Source: CAXBMB01 sp052078155 (lineage in GTDB: Bacteria > Pseudomonadota > Alphaproteobacteria > Kiloniellales > DSM-21159). Taken from it: a stretch of DNA of 64,000 nucleotides. The stretch covers positions 806,001 to 870,000 of the forward strand of contig JBQJBP010000001.1 of NCBI GenBank assembly GCA_052078155.1. Direction: 5' to 3'. Positions within the stretch are counted from its first letter, which is position 1; every line of letters begins with the position of its first letter. This document shows positions 8,622-16,582 of the stretch, in pieces. Below the pieces are notes generated by a model. It was not told the DNA's origin and ran no database searches. It saw only the letters and a list, made by a program, of their open reading frames with translations. A program made the translations under genes and the position numbers.

Positions 8622-9533
8622 ATGCTGAACACGGAAGACCTTCGTTTCTTTGCGAAACTGGCCACAGCCGGCTCTCTGGCAGATCTGGCTCGACAGCTCG
8701 ATGTGACGCCACCCGCAATCACTCAACGGCTAAAGCAGATCGAAACCAAAGCCGGTGTTCGGCTTGTTGACCGAACCGCCCGACGCCTCGCTCTGACACA
8801 TGAAGGCGAACTGATCGTGGTCAGAGCCCACGAAATTCTCAATGCGTTAGACGATCTGACCGATGACCTGACGATCCGTCGGGATGCGGTTGCCGGGCAT
8901 CTGAGAGTCCGCGCGCCCCTGACTTTTGGCCGCTGCTATGTGGCGCCTGTGGTCGCAGAGTTCCAAGAAATCTATCCGGAAACCCAGGTCGATCTCTTCT
9001 TGTCTGACCGGCCCAATATTACGACAGATGAGAGAGTTGACGTTATCTTGCACATTGGTGACCTGCCAAACTCAAGCCTTCGAATGCGCAGGCTCGCGTC
9101 AAACAAGCGCATTCTTTGCGCGTCCCCCGCCTATCTTAGCCGAGCGGGAGAACCCCAGACTGTCGCTGAGCTGAGGCGCCACAGTTGCATTGCCCTGAGA
9201 GAAAACAATGAAGATGTCACTCTGTGGCGCTTCTCTCACAACGGCAGAACCACCCATATTCGCATCAATCCAAAGCTCTCCTGCAACGACGGGGAAGTTG
9301 CCCGAAATTGGGCGTTGGAAGGACGTGGCATCGTCCTGAGATCTGAATGGGATGTGGCACAGCCAATTCTAGATGGCAGATTAAAGAGGATTCTGCCCAA
9401 CTATTCCCTACCCGACGCCGATGTTGTGGCCCTGCTCAACCACCAGCAGGGACGCGCGGCTCGTGTGGACAGGTTCCTGGAACTGATGGCAGGAACCTTA
9501 TCCCCTCCTCCCTGGAACAGTGGGCTCCGCTAA
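8622..9533 (+). CDS. LysR family transcriptional regulator
   Basis: The 303-residue protein has an N-terminal winged HTH at about residues 2-60: LRFFAKLATAGSLADLARQL, then TPPAITQRLKQIE and VRLVDRTARRLALTHEGE. An effector-binding domain follows, starting near GHLRVRAPLTFGRCYVAPVV and containing DVILHIGDLPNSSLRMRRLA. This domain belongs to the periplasmic-binding-protein fold. It is divergent from the DSD1-like/RidA pair across a 99-bp gap with a perfect inverted repeat, so it probably senses a D-amino acid or hydroxy amino acid and controls that pair. The effector is inferred from position only. Confidence 0.92.
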   Translation: MLNTEDLRFFAKLATAGSLADLARQLDVTPPAITQRLKQIETKAGVRLVDRTARRLALTHEGELIVVRAHEILNALDDLTDDLTIRRDAVAGHLRVRAPLTFGRCYVAPVVAEFQEIYPETQVDLFLSDRPNITTDERVDVILHIGDLPNSSLRMRRLASNKRILCASPAYLSRAGEPQTVAELRRHSCIALRENNEDVTLWRFSHNGRTTHIRINPKLSCNDGEVARNWALEGRGIVLRSEWDVAQPILDGRLKRILPNYSLPDADVVALLNHQQGRAARVDRFLELMAGTLSPPPWNSGLR

Positions 9534-9858
9534 ACATATTGCGGCTTCACAGCCAGCTCCCCGGGGGATTCGGAAGCGGCCAGACTGTGGCTGACCGCTG
9601 AGCAACCGGTAGAAGCTTCGAAACTGACCTCTGTAACCCGCACTGACTTTTCAGCCGTTAGGTCAGCAGATTCACATTGGTTTGCTTTCACAGGTGGTTC
9701 AGGGTCCCCCAGCTTTTCACTCATTGGGACAAAGAGAAACTGTTCAGCTTCACACATATCTGCTAGTTTAGAATTATGGTAATGAGTTCAAATCTCTAGA
9801 AGTGGTAGGCTAAACAAAGATTCAAGAGATTTGAGTAAGCAAAAATCAAAAGATACGA
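9534..9858. other. Intergenic stretch without a convincing gene
   Basis: This stretch is 325 bp and becomes AT-rich towards its right end, as expected for the promoter of the binding-protein gene that follows. A 75-codon minus-strand frame here lacks a ribosome site and family features. No hairpin terminator was found after the LysR gene. Confidence 0.5.
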
Positions 9859-10638
9859 ATGAAAAAAGCACATTTTCTCTTCGTCAGTCTTTGCTTTGCC
9901 ATTTTCACAACCGGCAATGCTCTGGCTGATCAACTGTCACTCGCCGTCGCCGATAACACCATCGATACAGTGGTCAGCGAAGTTATCGTCAAAAAAGCTT
10001 ATGAACTGCTGGGCCATGACGTTGAAATTATCAGACTGCCGCCTAAACGAGCCCTGATCATGGCCAACGTGGGCAGCCTGGACGGAGACGTCCAACGCAT
10101 TCATTCAGTGGCAAACACCTATTCCAGCCTTATTCGTCTGGAACCCCCCATAAACTACATCCTGGGAACCGGTTTCATCCTGCGCGGCAGCAACGTCAAG
10201 GTGACGTCCTGGCAAGATCTGTCCATGTATCGGGTAGGCATCATCCAGGGAATTCGTTTTGCTGAGACAAATGTGCCTGAAGAAAGCGCAGTTGTGTTCT
10301 ATGACTACGATGAGTTGGCCAACGCCCTGCTGGATCGAACCATCGACATTGGCATTTATCCGCTGAGCAATGGCAGGTATCAGTCGCTGCTGATAAATCA
10401 GCCAGACATTATCCCACTCGACAAACCTCTGGCCCGGTTTGAGCTTTATCATTATCTGCACGAAAAACACCGCAATCTGGTGCCGCATCTGCAAGAAGTT
10501 TTCGCCTCTTTTCAACAAGATGGCCTGCTCGAAAAAGTGCGGGCCTCGGTCCTTGAGATTTCATTGGAGCGCGCCAGGCAGGGCAAAGAACCCTGCTATC
10601 CAAACTACGATTGCTACAGATCTGTCTGGGAGGAATAA
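9859..10638 (+). CDS. Periplasmic solute-binding-like protein (second orphan)
   Basis: The 259-residue exported protein has the signal peptide MKKAHFLFVSLCFAIFTTG ending at ALA-D. The mature part shows the binding-protein pattern: LAVADN, then VVSEVIVKKAYELLGHDVEI, RLPPKRALIMANVGSLDGD, and a hinge strand followed by WQDLSMYRVGIIQGIRFAE. It resembles SBP_bac_3 proteins whose ligand is often unknown. A Cys pair near the C-terminus (EPCYPNYDCYRS) may form a disulfide. Like the gene at 5931-6740 it has no adjacent permease. The two proteins are not close copies of each other by eye. Confidence 0.7.
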   Translation: MKKAHFLFVSLCFAIFTTGNALADQLSLAVADNTIDTVVSEVIVKKAYELLGHDVEIIRLPPKRALIMANVGSLDGDVQRIHSVANTYSSLIRLEPPINYILGTGFILRGSNVKVTSWQDLSMYRVGIIQGIRFAETNVPEESAVVFYDYDELANALLDRTIDIGIYPLSNGRYQSLLINQPDIIPLDKPLARFELYHYLHEKHRNLVPHLQEVFASFQQDGLLEKVRASVLEISLERARQGKEPCYPNYDCYRSVWEE

Positions 10639-10750
10639 CGGGCCTTATCCCCCTCCGTCCCTGCCTTTCAGTAGCGGGAGCAGTTTTAAAGAGACGCATC
10701 CTTGAAACGATTGGGCTAGCGGCAAATCGGTTTGAGGGGACTCACTACGT

Positions 10751-10855
10751 GGCAACACTTGAATCCCGAATTTGCTTCTTTTCAATATCTTAGAGGATGA
10801 ATCCCGGTTTAGCCCCAAGCGCAAAACGCTTCTTACCAAACCGGTCATGCTCTAA
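10751..10855 (+). repeat. Dispersed palindromic repeat, copy A
   Basis: The core (10790-10855) begins TTAGAGGATGA and ends CCGGTCATGCTCTAA. Its inner palindrome is CGGTTT...AAACCG around AAGCG...CGCTT. A less conserved left arm of about 40 bp aligns with the other copies. It lies directly upstream of the membrane-protein gene. Confidence 0.7.
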
Positions 10856-10861
10856 GCTCTG

Positions 10862-11872
10862 GTGTTCGCCCGACCAGACAATTCAGCAGATAGACTTTTC
10901 AGCATGACAAAAGGTGACCCCGATGGTCCCGGTTTCGATCAGGCTCAAGGCAGCGCCCTGCCCGTAGAACGTCATCAGGTGGCGGGCTTTACCAGCATGA
11001 TCGTCGTACCGCAGGCTGACGGCAGCCAGCTGGTCTCCTCCTCCCGCAGTTACCGCAAAGCCCTGCCCCCAATCGAAATCTCAGCCGACGGTCATCTCCA
11101 GTCACTCAAAGCCCTGTCCAAACCCTGGTTCAGCCATTGGGCACCAACCCGGCTGGCCTGGTGGATAGCCGTGCTGTTCATCATCGGCTCATCACATTTC
11201 ATCGTTGGCTGTCTGGCTGGTCTCTGGCCGGGGATTTTTCCCGAAGCCCTGCAGAAGGCTGCAACCATCAACCTTGTCTTCTTTGTCGGCTCTCTCTTTT
11301 TCACATCAGCTGCGGGTCTGCAGTTTCTGGAAGCCGTCAATCATGACATCACAGACCTGGCCAAAGGCAGTTCCGACAGTCCGGCCCGTTGGCGCTGGCT
11401 GGCCTGGAAGCCTGAAAATGCGGGCTACTGCGCCAGTTTGGTGCAGTTTCTCGGCACGATCCTGTTTAACTTCAACACTGGCGACGCCATGATCGCCGGG
11501 TTGAATGGGTTGCAGGAAGACATCCTGATCTGGGTGCCAAACTTCGTCGGCTCGCTGTGCTTTTTGCTGTCCGGCTATCTGGCCCTGCTGGAGGTGTCCC
11601 ACAGCTTTTGGTCCATTCAGATCACCAAGCTAAGCTGGTGGATCGCCCTTATCAATCTCAGCGGCTGCATCGCCTTCATGGCAGCCGCTTTTCTGAGCTT
11701 CTACCTGCTGAACAGCGGTGAGTTGCTGTCCGCCACCGGGGCCAACGCCTGCACCCTTTTCGGGGCCCTCTGTTTCTGGCTGGCCAGCTATCTGGGCATT
11801 CCCGAACTCTTTGGACAGGGACGGCAAGTCCCCTTGCCACTCAAGAAATCTCAACAGAAATCAGTTCAATAA
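10862..11872 (+). CDS. Six-helix membrane protein, YrhK-like repeats (unknown function)
   Basis: The protein has 336 residues from GTG at 10862; ATG at 10904 is an alternative, and neither has a clear ribosome site. A polar N-terminal region of about 90 residues precedes six membrane segments. Each segment carries a G-x-x-x-F-type motif: FIIGSSHF, FFVGSLFF, FLGTILF, FVGSLCF, LSGCIAF and LFGALCF. They fall into three helix pairs, suggesting triplication of a two-helix unit. This resembles the YrhK-like domain of uncharacterised bacterial membrane proteins, an assignment from memory and not certain. The acidic linker LEAVNHDITDL and the W-rich SPARWRWLAW loop stand out. Copies A and B of the dispersed repeat flank it in the same orientation. 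Confidence 0.7.
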   Translation: MFARPDNSADRLFSMTKGDPDGPGFDQAQGSALPVERHQVAGFTSMIVVPQADGSQLVSSSRSYRKALPPIEISADGHLQSLKALSKPWFSHWAPTRLAWWIAVLFIIGSSHFIVGCLAGLWPGIFPEALQKAATINLVFFVGSLFFTSAAGLQFLEAVNHDITDLAKGSSDSPARWRWLAWKPENAGYCASLVQFLGTILFNFNTGDAMIAGLNGLQEDILIWVPNFVGSLCFLLSGYLALLEVSHSFWSIQITKLSWWIALINLSGCIAFMAAAFLSFYLLNSGELLSATGANACTLFGALCFWLASYLGIPELFGQGRQVPLPLKKSQQKSVQ

Positions 11873-11905
11873 GCCTGGAGTGAAATCGCTTCTAGTGGAC
11901 TCAAC

Positions 11906-12010
11906 ACGGGATGAAACTTAAAGCGTGAAACTCTTTTTAGTGTTTTAGAGGATGAGACACGGATTAGGTACAAGCGCAAAGCGCGTCTGCCTAATCCGGT
12001 CATGCTCTAG
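11906..12010 (+). repeat. Dispersed palindromic repeat, copy B
   Basis: The core (11945-12010) runs from TTAGAGGATGAGACACGG to CCGGTCATGCTCTAG. It has the inverted repeat CGGATTAGG...CCTAATCCG around AAGCGC-AAA-GCGC. The left arm contains ACTTAAAGCGTGAAACTC. This is the best-preserved palindrome of the four copies. It lies just after the membrane-protein gene. Confidence 0.75.
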
Positions 12011-12027
12011 TGAAAAAGGCTTCAGAC

Positions 12028-12063
12028 AAAAAAAGAAGCGGACACCCGAAGGTCTCCGCTTCT
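12028..12063 (-). terminator. Terminator of the pyrimidine ABC transporter operon
   Basis: AGAAGCGGA pairs with TCCGCTTCT, with an inner ACC/GGT pair. The run of A residues on the plus strand (12028-12034) gives the U-tract for minus-strand transcripts. Confidence 0.88.
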
Positions 12064-12134
12064 CTCTTGGATTGTTGGAAATCTGTCGGCCTTTCACTCT
12101 GGGCACTTCTGCCCAAAGTCAGACCAAAGGTTCC

Positions 12135-13145
12135 TTACATATCCTTGACGCGATCCCAAACCACAGTGGTGGTTGCACCGGTGGGTTCTTTGGTGATCAC
12201 CGGTGTGGAGGGGCTGGCCAGCAGGGTTTTCACCGTGCGTTCGTAGTCAGCCTTGTCCAGACGGCCCACCTGGCCTTTGGGAGCCAGCAGTTTGGCCACT
12301 TCGCCCATCATGCGACGCTGATGTTTTTCCGTCTGGGCGCCACTGGCGTCGTTTTCCAGAACGATGTCAGCTGCTTCATCAGGATTTTCGCGCGCATATT
12401 CCCAGCCTTTGTTGGTGGCAGCAACAAAGCGGGCGATTTTGTCCACGAAGGCCAGGTCCTGCAGTTTACCTTCCAGCACATAGAGGCCGTCTTCCAGGGT
12501 CGCAACGCCTTCGTCTTCATAGGGGAAGACAGTCAGTTCTTCCGGGGTCAGACCAGCATCAATGACCTGCCAGTACTCGTTGTAGGTCATGGTGGAAACA
12601 CAGGCAGCCTGCTTCTGCAGGATGGGGTCCACATTGAAGCCCTGCTTGAGCACGGTCACGCCATCAGCGCCCCCATCGGTGCTGTAGCCCAGTTTGCCCA
12701 TCCAGGAGAGGAAGGGATACTCGTTGCCGAAGAACCAGACGCCCAGGGTTTTTCCCGGAAAATCAGCGGAGCTGTTCACGCCCATGTCTTTGCGGCAGGT
12801 CAGCATCATGCCGGAGCGGTCAAAGGTCTGAGCCACGTTCACCAGGGGCACACCCTTTTCGCGGCTGGCCAGTGCTGAGGGCATCCAGTCGACCACGATG
12901 TCAGCACCGCCACCGGCGATGACCTGGGCGGGCGCCACATCGGGGCCGCCGGGCTTGATGGTGACGTTCAGGTCGGCGTCTTCATAGTAGCCTTTGTCCT
13001 GGGCCACATAGTAGCCGGCGAACTGAGCCTGGGTGACCCACTTCAACTGAACGGTGACATCATCTGCTGCCATGGCGGCTGGTGAGGCCAGAGACGCCGT
13101 CAGGGCCATCAGGCCTGCGGCACCCATCATCAGTGCTTTTTTCAT
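12135..13145 (-). CDS. NMT1/THI5-like ABC transporter substrate-binding protein, probably for pyrimidines
   Basis: The periplasmic binding protein has 336 residues. The signal peptide MKKALMMGAAGLMALTASLA ends at AMA-ADDV. The mature N-terminus VQLKWVTQAQFAGYYVAQDK and the later YYEDADLNVTIKPGGPDVAP are the classic NMT1/THI5 start, shared by binding proteins for pyrimidine-like ring compounds. GGGADIVVDWMPSALA is the second domain-1 landmark. It is last in the ATPase-permease-permease-SBP operon and lies in the pyrimidine breakdown locus, so uracil, thymine or a hydantoin is the probable ligand. A thiamine-precursor pyrimidine is less likely because no thi gene is nearby. AGGGAGATTGATGA precedes the ATG. 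Confidence 0.85.
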   Translation of the reverse strand: MKKALMMGAAGLMALTASLASPAAMAADDVTVQLKWVTQAQFAGYYVAQDKGYYEDADLNVTIKPGGPDVAPAQVIAGGGADIVVDWMPSALASREKGVPLVNVAQTFDRSGMMLTCRKDMGVNSSADFPGKTLGVWFFGNEYPFLSWMGKLGYSTDGGADGVTVLKQGFNVDPILQKQAACVSTMTYNEYWQVIDAGLTPEELTVFPYEDEGVATLEDGLYVLEGKLQDLAFVDKIARFVAATNKGWEYARENPDEAADIVLENDASGAQTEKHQRRMMGEVAKLLAPKGQVGRLDKADYERTVKTLLASPSTPVITKEPTGATTTVVWDRVKDM

Positions 13146-13204
13146 TCATCAATCTCCCTGTTTTTATCCTGTCTTTGTACAGAACTCTTTATTCAGCCGC
13201 CCCC

Positions 13205-14365
13205 TTAACGACGACGATAGGAGGGGTGCCAGAAGGTCACCCGACGCTCCAGGAGCGCCAACCCACCGTAGAAAAGCGAACCGGCCACGGCTGCTACAGC
13301 GATTGTAGCCCAAACCATGTCCACATTCATCCGCCCAACTTCGGTTGATATCCGGAACCCCATGCCGACGACCGGGGTTCCAAAAAACTCAGCCACGATG
13401 GCACCGATAAGAGCCAAGGTCGAGTTTATCTTTAACGCATTGAAAATGAAGGGCAAAGCGTTCGGCAAACGCAGATTGAACAGGGTCTGGAAGTAGGACG
13501 CCCCGTAGGAGCGCATCAGATCCTGTTCGATCTTGCTGGTGGCGTTCAGGCCCGAGAGCGTGTTGACCAGCATGGGGAAGAAGGTCATCACCACCACCAC
13601 GGCGGCCTTGCTTTGCCAGTCAAAGCCAAACCACATCACCATGATGGGCGCGACCCCGACGATGGGAAGAGCGGACACCAGATTGCCCACCGGAAGCAGG
13701 CCCCTTTGCAAAAAGGGCACCCTGTCCACCAGGATGGCGATCACAAAGCCGCTGCCACAACCCATGATGAAACCGGGAATGACCGATTTGATAAAGGTCT
13801 GCTGGAAATCCGCCATAAGGGTGGCAGTGCCTTGCAGGAAAACCTGAGAGATCAGCGATGGAGCCGGCAGCAGCACCTGCGGGACGCCAAAACCGGTGAC
13901 GATGACTTCCCAGAGATAGAGCAGCCAGATACCAAAAGCGATGGGGACAAAAAGCCCGGCAATCTGCTCCAGATGTTGCGGCAATTTGCTTTCCCCGGAC
14001 AAGATCGCCATGACCCGCCAGACCAGAAAGGGCAGACCCGCCAGATAAAGCCAGACGCCGTAGGCCCCTGCTCCGGCAACGCTGCCACTCAGCAGCGCTG
14101 CATCGGTAAAGATGAGCGGGGGCAAAGCGGCAATCAGGGTCCCGACTGTCACCAGCAAAACCCCAAGCGGTGACTGGGTAAAAGACGTGGTCGACAGCAG
14201 AACTGTCACGATCCCCACTAGCCAGCAGGCCAGAGCGAGAGGGAAATCTGGCCAGGTGAGAGCCTCACCGCCCTGCCCGCCGGTTGAAACCGGCAGCCAC
14301 AAGGCCACAAGCGCTGCCAGAAGGTAGATCACCGCCGAGGGAGTGATGTTCAAGGAGATCTTCAT
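13205..14365 (-). CDS. ABC transporter permease, SsuC/TauC type, with extended N-terminus
   Basis: The 386-residue inner-membrane protein has a C-terminal BPD_transp_1 domain in its last 220 residues or so. The EAA loop appears as EQDLMRSYGASYFQTLFNLR followed by LPNALPFIFNALK. The N-terminal 150 residues add several extra hydrophobic helices not found in the standard 250-residue permease. The start overlaps the stop of the upstream permease gene by 4 bp, so the two are translationally coupled. It forms a heterodimer channel with the neighbouring permease for the NMT1-type binding protein. Confidence 0.9.
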   Translation of the reverse strand: MKISLNITPSAVIYLLAALVALWLPVSTGGQGGEALTWPDFPLALACWLVGIVTVLLSTTSFTQSPLGVLLVTVGTLIAALPPLIFTDAALLSGSVAGAGAYGVWLYLAGLPFLVWRVMAILSGESKLPQHLEQIAGLFVPIAFGIWLLYLWEVIVTGFGVPQVLLPAPSLISQVFLQGTATLMADFQQTFIKSVIPGFIMGCGSGFVIAILVDRVPFLQRGLLPVGNLVSALPIVGVAPIMVMWFGFDWQSKAAVVVVMTFFPMLVNTLSGLNATSKIEQDLMRSYGASYFQTLFNLRLPNALPFIFNALKINSTLALIGAIVAEFFGTPVVGMGFRISTEVGRMNVDMVWATIAVAAVAGSLFYGGLALLERRVTFWHPSYRRR

Positions 14366-15291
14366 GGCCGCACCCCCATGCGCTTGAGCGTGAAGCGTTC
14401 AGCCTGAGACACCAGGGTCACCAGCAACCCGGCCAGAATGGAGGCCGTAATGAGCGCGGACCAGATCTGGATGGTCTGGCCATAGTAAGAACCGGCCAGC
14501 AAACGGGCACCGATCCCGGCCTGTGCCCCGGTAGGCAGTTCACCCACGATGGCGCCAACCAAGGAGATGGCAATCCCCACTTTCATGGCCGTAAAGAGGA
14601 ACGGCACAGAGGCTGGAAAGCGCAGTTTCCAGAACACATCCCAGTGACTGGCCGAGTAGGTCCGCATCAGGTCCATGGCCAGAACTTCCGGTGACCTCAG
14701 GCCCTTTACCATGGAAATGGTGAAGGGAAAGAAACAGAGATAGGCGGAAATGACGGCCTTAGGCAGCAGGCCGACAAACCCCACGGCCGCCAGCACCACG
14801 ATGATCATGGGGGCGATGGCCAGAATGGGTATGGTCTGGGAGGTGATCACCCAGGGCAAAAGAGATCTTTCCAGGGCCGGAACATGCACAATGCCCACAG
14901 CCAGCAGAATGCCCAGGGTTCCCCCAATGGCAAAGCCCAGCAGGGTTGAGGAAAGCGTCACCCAGGAGTGATAGACCAGGGAGCGCTTGGAGGTGATCTT
15001 TTTGCCGAAGATGGTCTTGTTCATCTCAACCGCCACCTGGTGGGGGGCCGGTAAAATCGGGCGCTCCATGGCCCAGGCATCGTCGATCAGCTTGCCCGTG
15101 TCCCATTCCACGGACTTACGTTCATACTGGTCCATCAAAACAGGGGCGTTCAGCCAGACAGCACCCGCGTACCAAACAAAGATGATGCAGGCGATGACCG
15201 CCGCAACGGGGCCCACCTTGCCATGATAGAGCCGCTGCCAAAGCAAGGCGATCGGCGAGGCTCCTGTTGATTTTTCAACCGCTGCCGTCAT
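14362..15291 (-). CDS. ABC transporter permease, SsuC/TauC type
   Basis: The 309-residue inner-membrane protein has one hydrophobic anchor near residues 28-50. A periplasmic segment of about 50 residues follows, then a standard permease core. The EAA loop is MDLMRTYSASHWDVFWKLRF followed by PASVPFLFTAM. Spacing to the ATPase gene upstream is 3 bp and it overlaps the next permease gene by 4 bp, so all belong to one operon. The two permeases are distinct in sequence, implying a heterodimer. Confidence 0.92.
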   Translation of the reverse strand: MTAAVEKSTGASPIALLWQRLYHGKVGPVAAVIACIIFVWYAGAVWLNAPVLMDQYERKSVEWDTGKLIDDAWAMERPILPAPHQVAVEMNKTIFGKKITSKRSLVYHSWVTLSSTLLGFAIGGTLGILLAVGIVHVPALERSLLPWVITSQTIPILAIAPMIIVVLAAVGFVGLLPKAVISAYLCFFPFTISMVKGLRSPEVLAMDLMRTYSASHWDVFWKLRFPASVPFLFTAMKVGIAISLVGAIVGELPTGAQAGIGARLLAGSYYGQTIQIWSALITASILAGLLVTLVSQAERFTLKRMGVRP

Positions 15292-15294
15292 GGC

Positions 15295-16152
15295 TTACTC
15301 ATCATCATAGGAATGACCGGCCCGCAGGCCTTCGCGCACCCGGTGCGCCACTTCCATGAACTCCGGCGTTTCACGGATATCCAGTGTTCTGTCGACCGGG
15401 AAATTGCAGTCGATGATATCGGTGATGCGTCCCGGCCGCGGCGACATGACAACAATCTTGCTGGACAGGAACACGGCTTCAGGGATGGAGTGAGTCACAA
15501 AGATGACGGTCTTCTTGGTTCGGTCCCACAGGCGCAGCAACTGCTCGTTCAGATGGTCGCGGGTGATTTCATCCAATGCCCCGAAGGGCTCATCCATCAA
15601 CAGCAGGTCCGGCTCCACACACAAAGCGCGGGCAATCGACGCCCGCTGCTGCATACCGCCCGACAGCTGCCAGGGGAATTTCTTACCAAAGCCCGCCAGA
15701 TCGACCAGGGCCAGATGATCGTCAATGCGCTTCTGGCGCAGCTTCTTGGGAACCTCCATGATTTCCAGGGGCAGAGCCACATTGCGTTCCACTGTGCGCC
15801 AGGGATAGAGACCCGGCGCCTGAAAGACATAGCCGTAATCCCGGTTCAGTCGGGCTTCTTCCGGGGAAACGCCGTTGACGGAAATCTCCCCGTCCGTCTG
15901 CTTCTCCAGATCTGCTATCACCCGCATCAACGTGGTCTTGCCACAGCCGGAAGGCCCGATGAAGGAGACGAACTCCCCCCGATCAATGGTCAGGTTGATA
16001 TCGGACAGCGCATAAACCGGGCCGTCCGGTGTCTGGAAAGTCAGGCTGAGATTTTCGGCCTTGATCACCGTTTCGCGCGGCACAACTGAAGGCGCTTCTT
16101 TGCCCCCGGCTTTTGGTCCTTTGTTTGCGGCTGTTGCCGACTGCTCAGACAT
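15295..16152 (-). CDS. ABC transporter ATP-binding protein, SsuB/TauB type
   Basis: The 285-residue cytoplasmic ATPase energises the pyrimidine-type importer. Walker A is GPSGCGKTT (66-74), the Q-loop is VFQAPGLYPW (109-118), the signature is LSGGMQQR (163-170), Walker B is LLLMDEPFGALDE (183-195), and the switch histidine lies in VTHSIPEAV. A 30-residue A/K/G-rich N-terminal tail is extra. A GGGAGAG ribosome site precedes ATG at 16152. It is the first gene of the four-gene operon, whose promoter must lie in the 16153-16350 stretch, which also contains repeat copy C. Confidence 0.95.
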   Translation of the reverse strand: MSEQSATAANKGPKAGGKEAPSVVPRETVIKAENLSLTFQTPDGPVYALSDINLTIDRGEFVSFIGPSGCGKTTLMRVIADLEKQTDGEISVNGVSPEEARLNRDYGYVFQAPGLYPWRTVERNVALPLEIMEVPKKLRQKRIDDHLALVDLAGFGKKFPWQLSGGMQQRASIARALCVEPDLLLMDEPFGALDEITRDHLNEQLLRLWDRTKKTVIFVTHSIPEAVFLSSKIVVMSPRPGRITDIIDCNFPVDRTLDIRETPEFMEVAHRVREGLRAGHSYDDE

Positions 16153-16204
16153 AAAAAACTACTCTCCCTTAGAGCCTTATCGTCATATTTGGACTCACAA
16201 GGTG

Positions 16205-16306
16205 ATCTCAAACAAGACGTGAACAAGCCTCTGTTCAACCTGTTAGAGGGCGAGTCACGACAGAAGCAGAGCGCAAGGCGCTTCAACTTCAGTCGATCAC
16301 ACTCTC
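16205..16306 (+). repeat. Dispersed palindromic repeat, copy C (diverged)
   Basis: The core (16243-16306) starts TTAGAGGGCGAGTCACGA, keeps the centre AGAGCGCAAGGCGCTT and ends TCGATCACACTCTCG. The left arm has ACAAGACGTGAACAAG, matching ACTTAAAGCGTGAAACTC of copy B. It sits directly upstream of the ABC operon, where it may overlap the promoter. Confidence 0.6.
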
Positions 16307-16346
16307 GTGGCACCCTGCCGGTTCTTTTTGTCGACCAACTGAGGCG

Positions 16347-16367
16347 CAAAAACCCGCCTGGGCGGGT
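16347..16367 (-). terminator. Minus-strand terminator-like hairpin
   Basis: ACCCGCC (16352-16358) pairs with GGCGGGT (16361-16367). A residues at 16348-16352 give a U-tract on the minus strand. It lies about 170 bp beyond the hyuC-type gene's own terminator, so it ends some other transcript or backs up the first. Confidence 0.7.
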
Positions 16368-16410
16368 CATTCCTTAGCTGATCCATCCTTTGCAGGATGG
16401 AAGGCAAAAT
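16347..16410 (-). ncRNA. Candidate small RNA or leader ending at the 16347 terminator
   Basis: On the minus strand a perfect 7-bp hairpin (TCCATCC/GGATGGA, 16382-16401) is followed after 14 bp by the terminator hairpin and U-tract. No coding frame explains the pair. The spacing resembles the 3' end of a small RNA. A promoter could not be assigned with confidence, so this remains a suggestion. Confidence 0.25.
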
Positions 16411-16534
16411 CGAGCATAAAAACTAGTGCAGAAACGACGGCAAATCCGACGTAAAGGTTACTGCAAAATCGGGGCCACTTTCAGTGAGTTGAATTTATCA
16501 GGCCTGAGGTCCCCGTATCCCGAAATTGCTGCGC

Positions 16535-16579
16535 TAAAAACAAGCAAGCCGCCCAGCTTTTGTGCAACTGGGCGGCTTG
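16535..16579 (-). terminator. Terminator of the preT-preA-carbamoylase operon
   Basis: AAGCCGCCCAG (16546-16556) pairs perfectly with CTGGGCGGCTT (16568-16578). The AAAAACAAG on the plus strand to its left supplies the U-rich tail for minus-strand transcription. Confidence 0.9.
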
Positions 16580-16582
16580 TTC

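Noticed and set aside
11952..12878. 308-codon plus-strand frame over the NMT1-type binding protein
   Set aside because: It is antisense to a clear exported binding protein and runs through that operon's terminator and repeat copy B.
16330..16346. Possible RutR box upstream of the ABC operon (TCGACCAACTGAGG)
   Set aside because: Only one degenerate half-site fits; the right half does not match GGTCAA.
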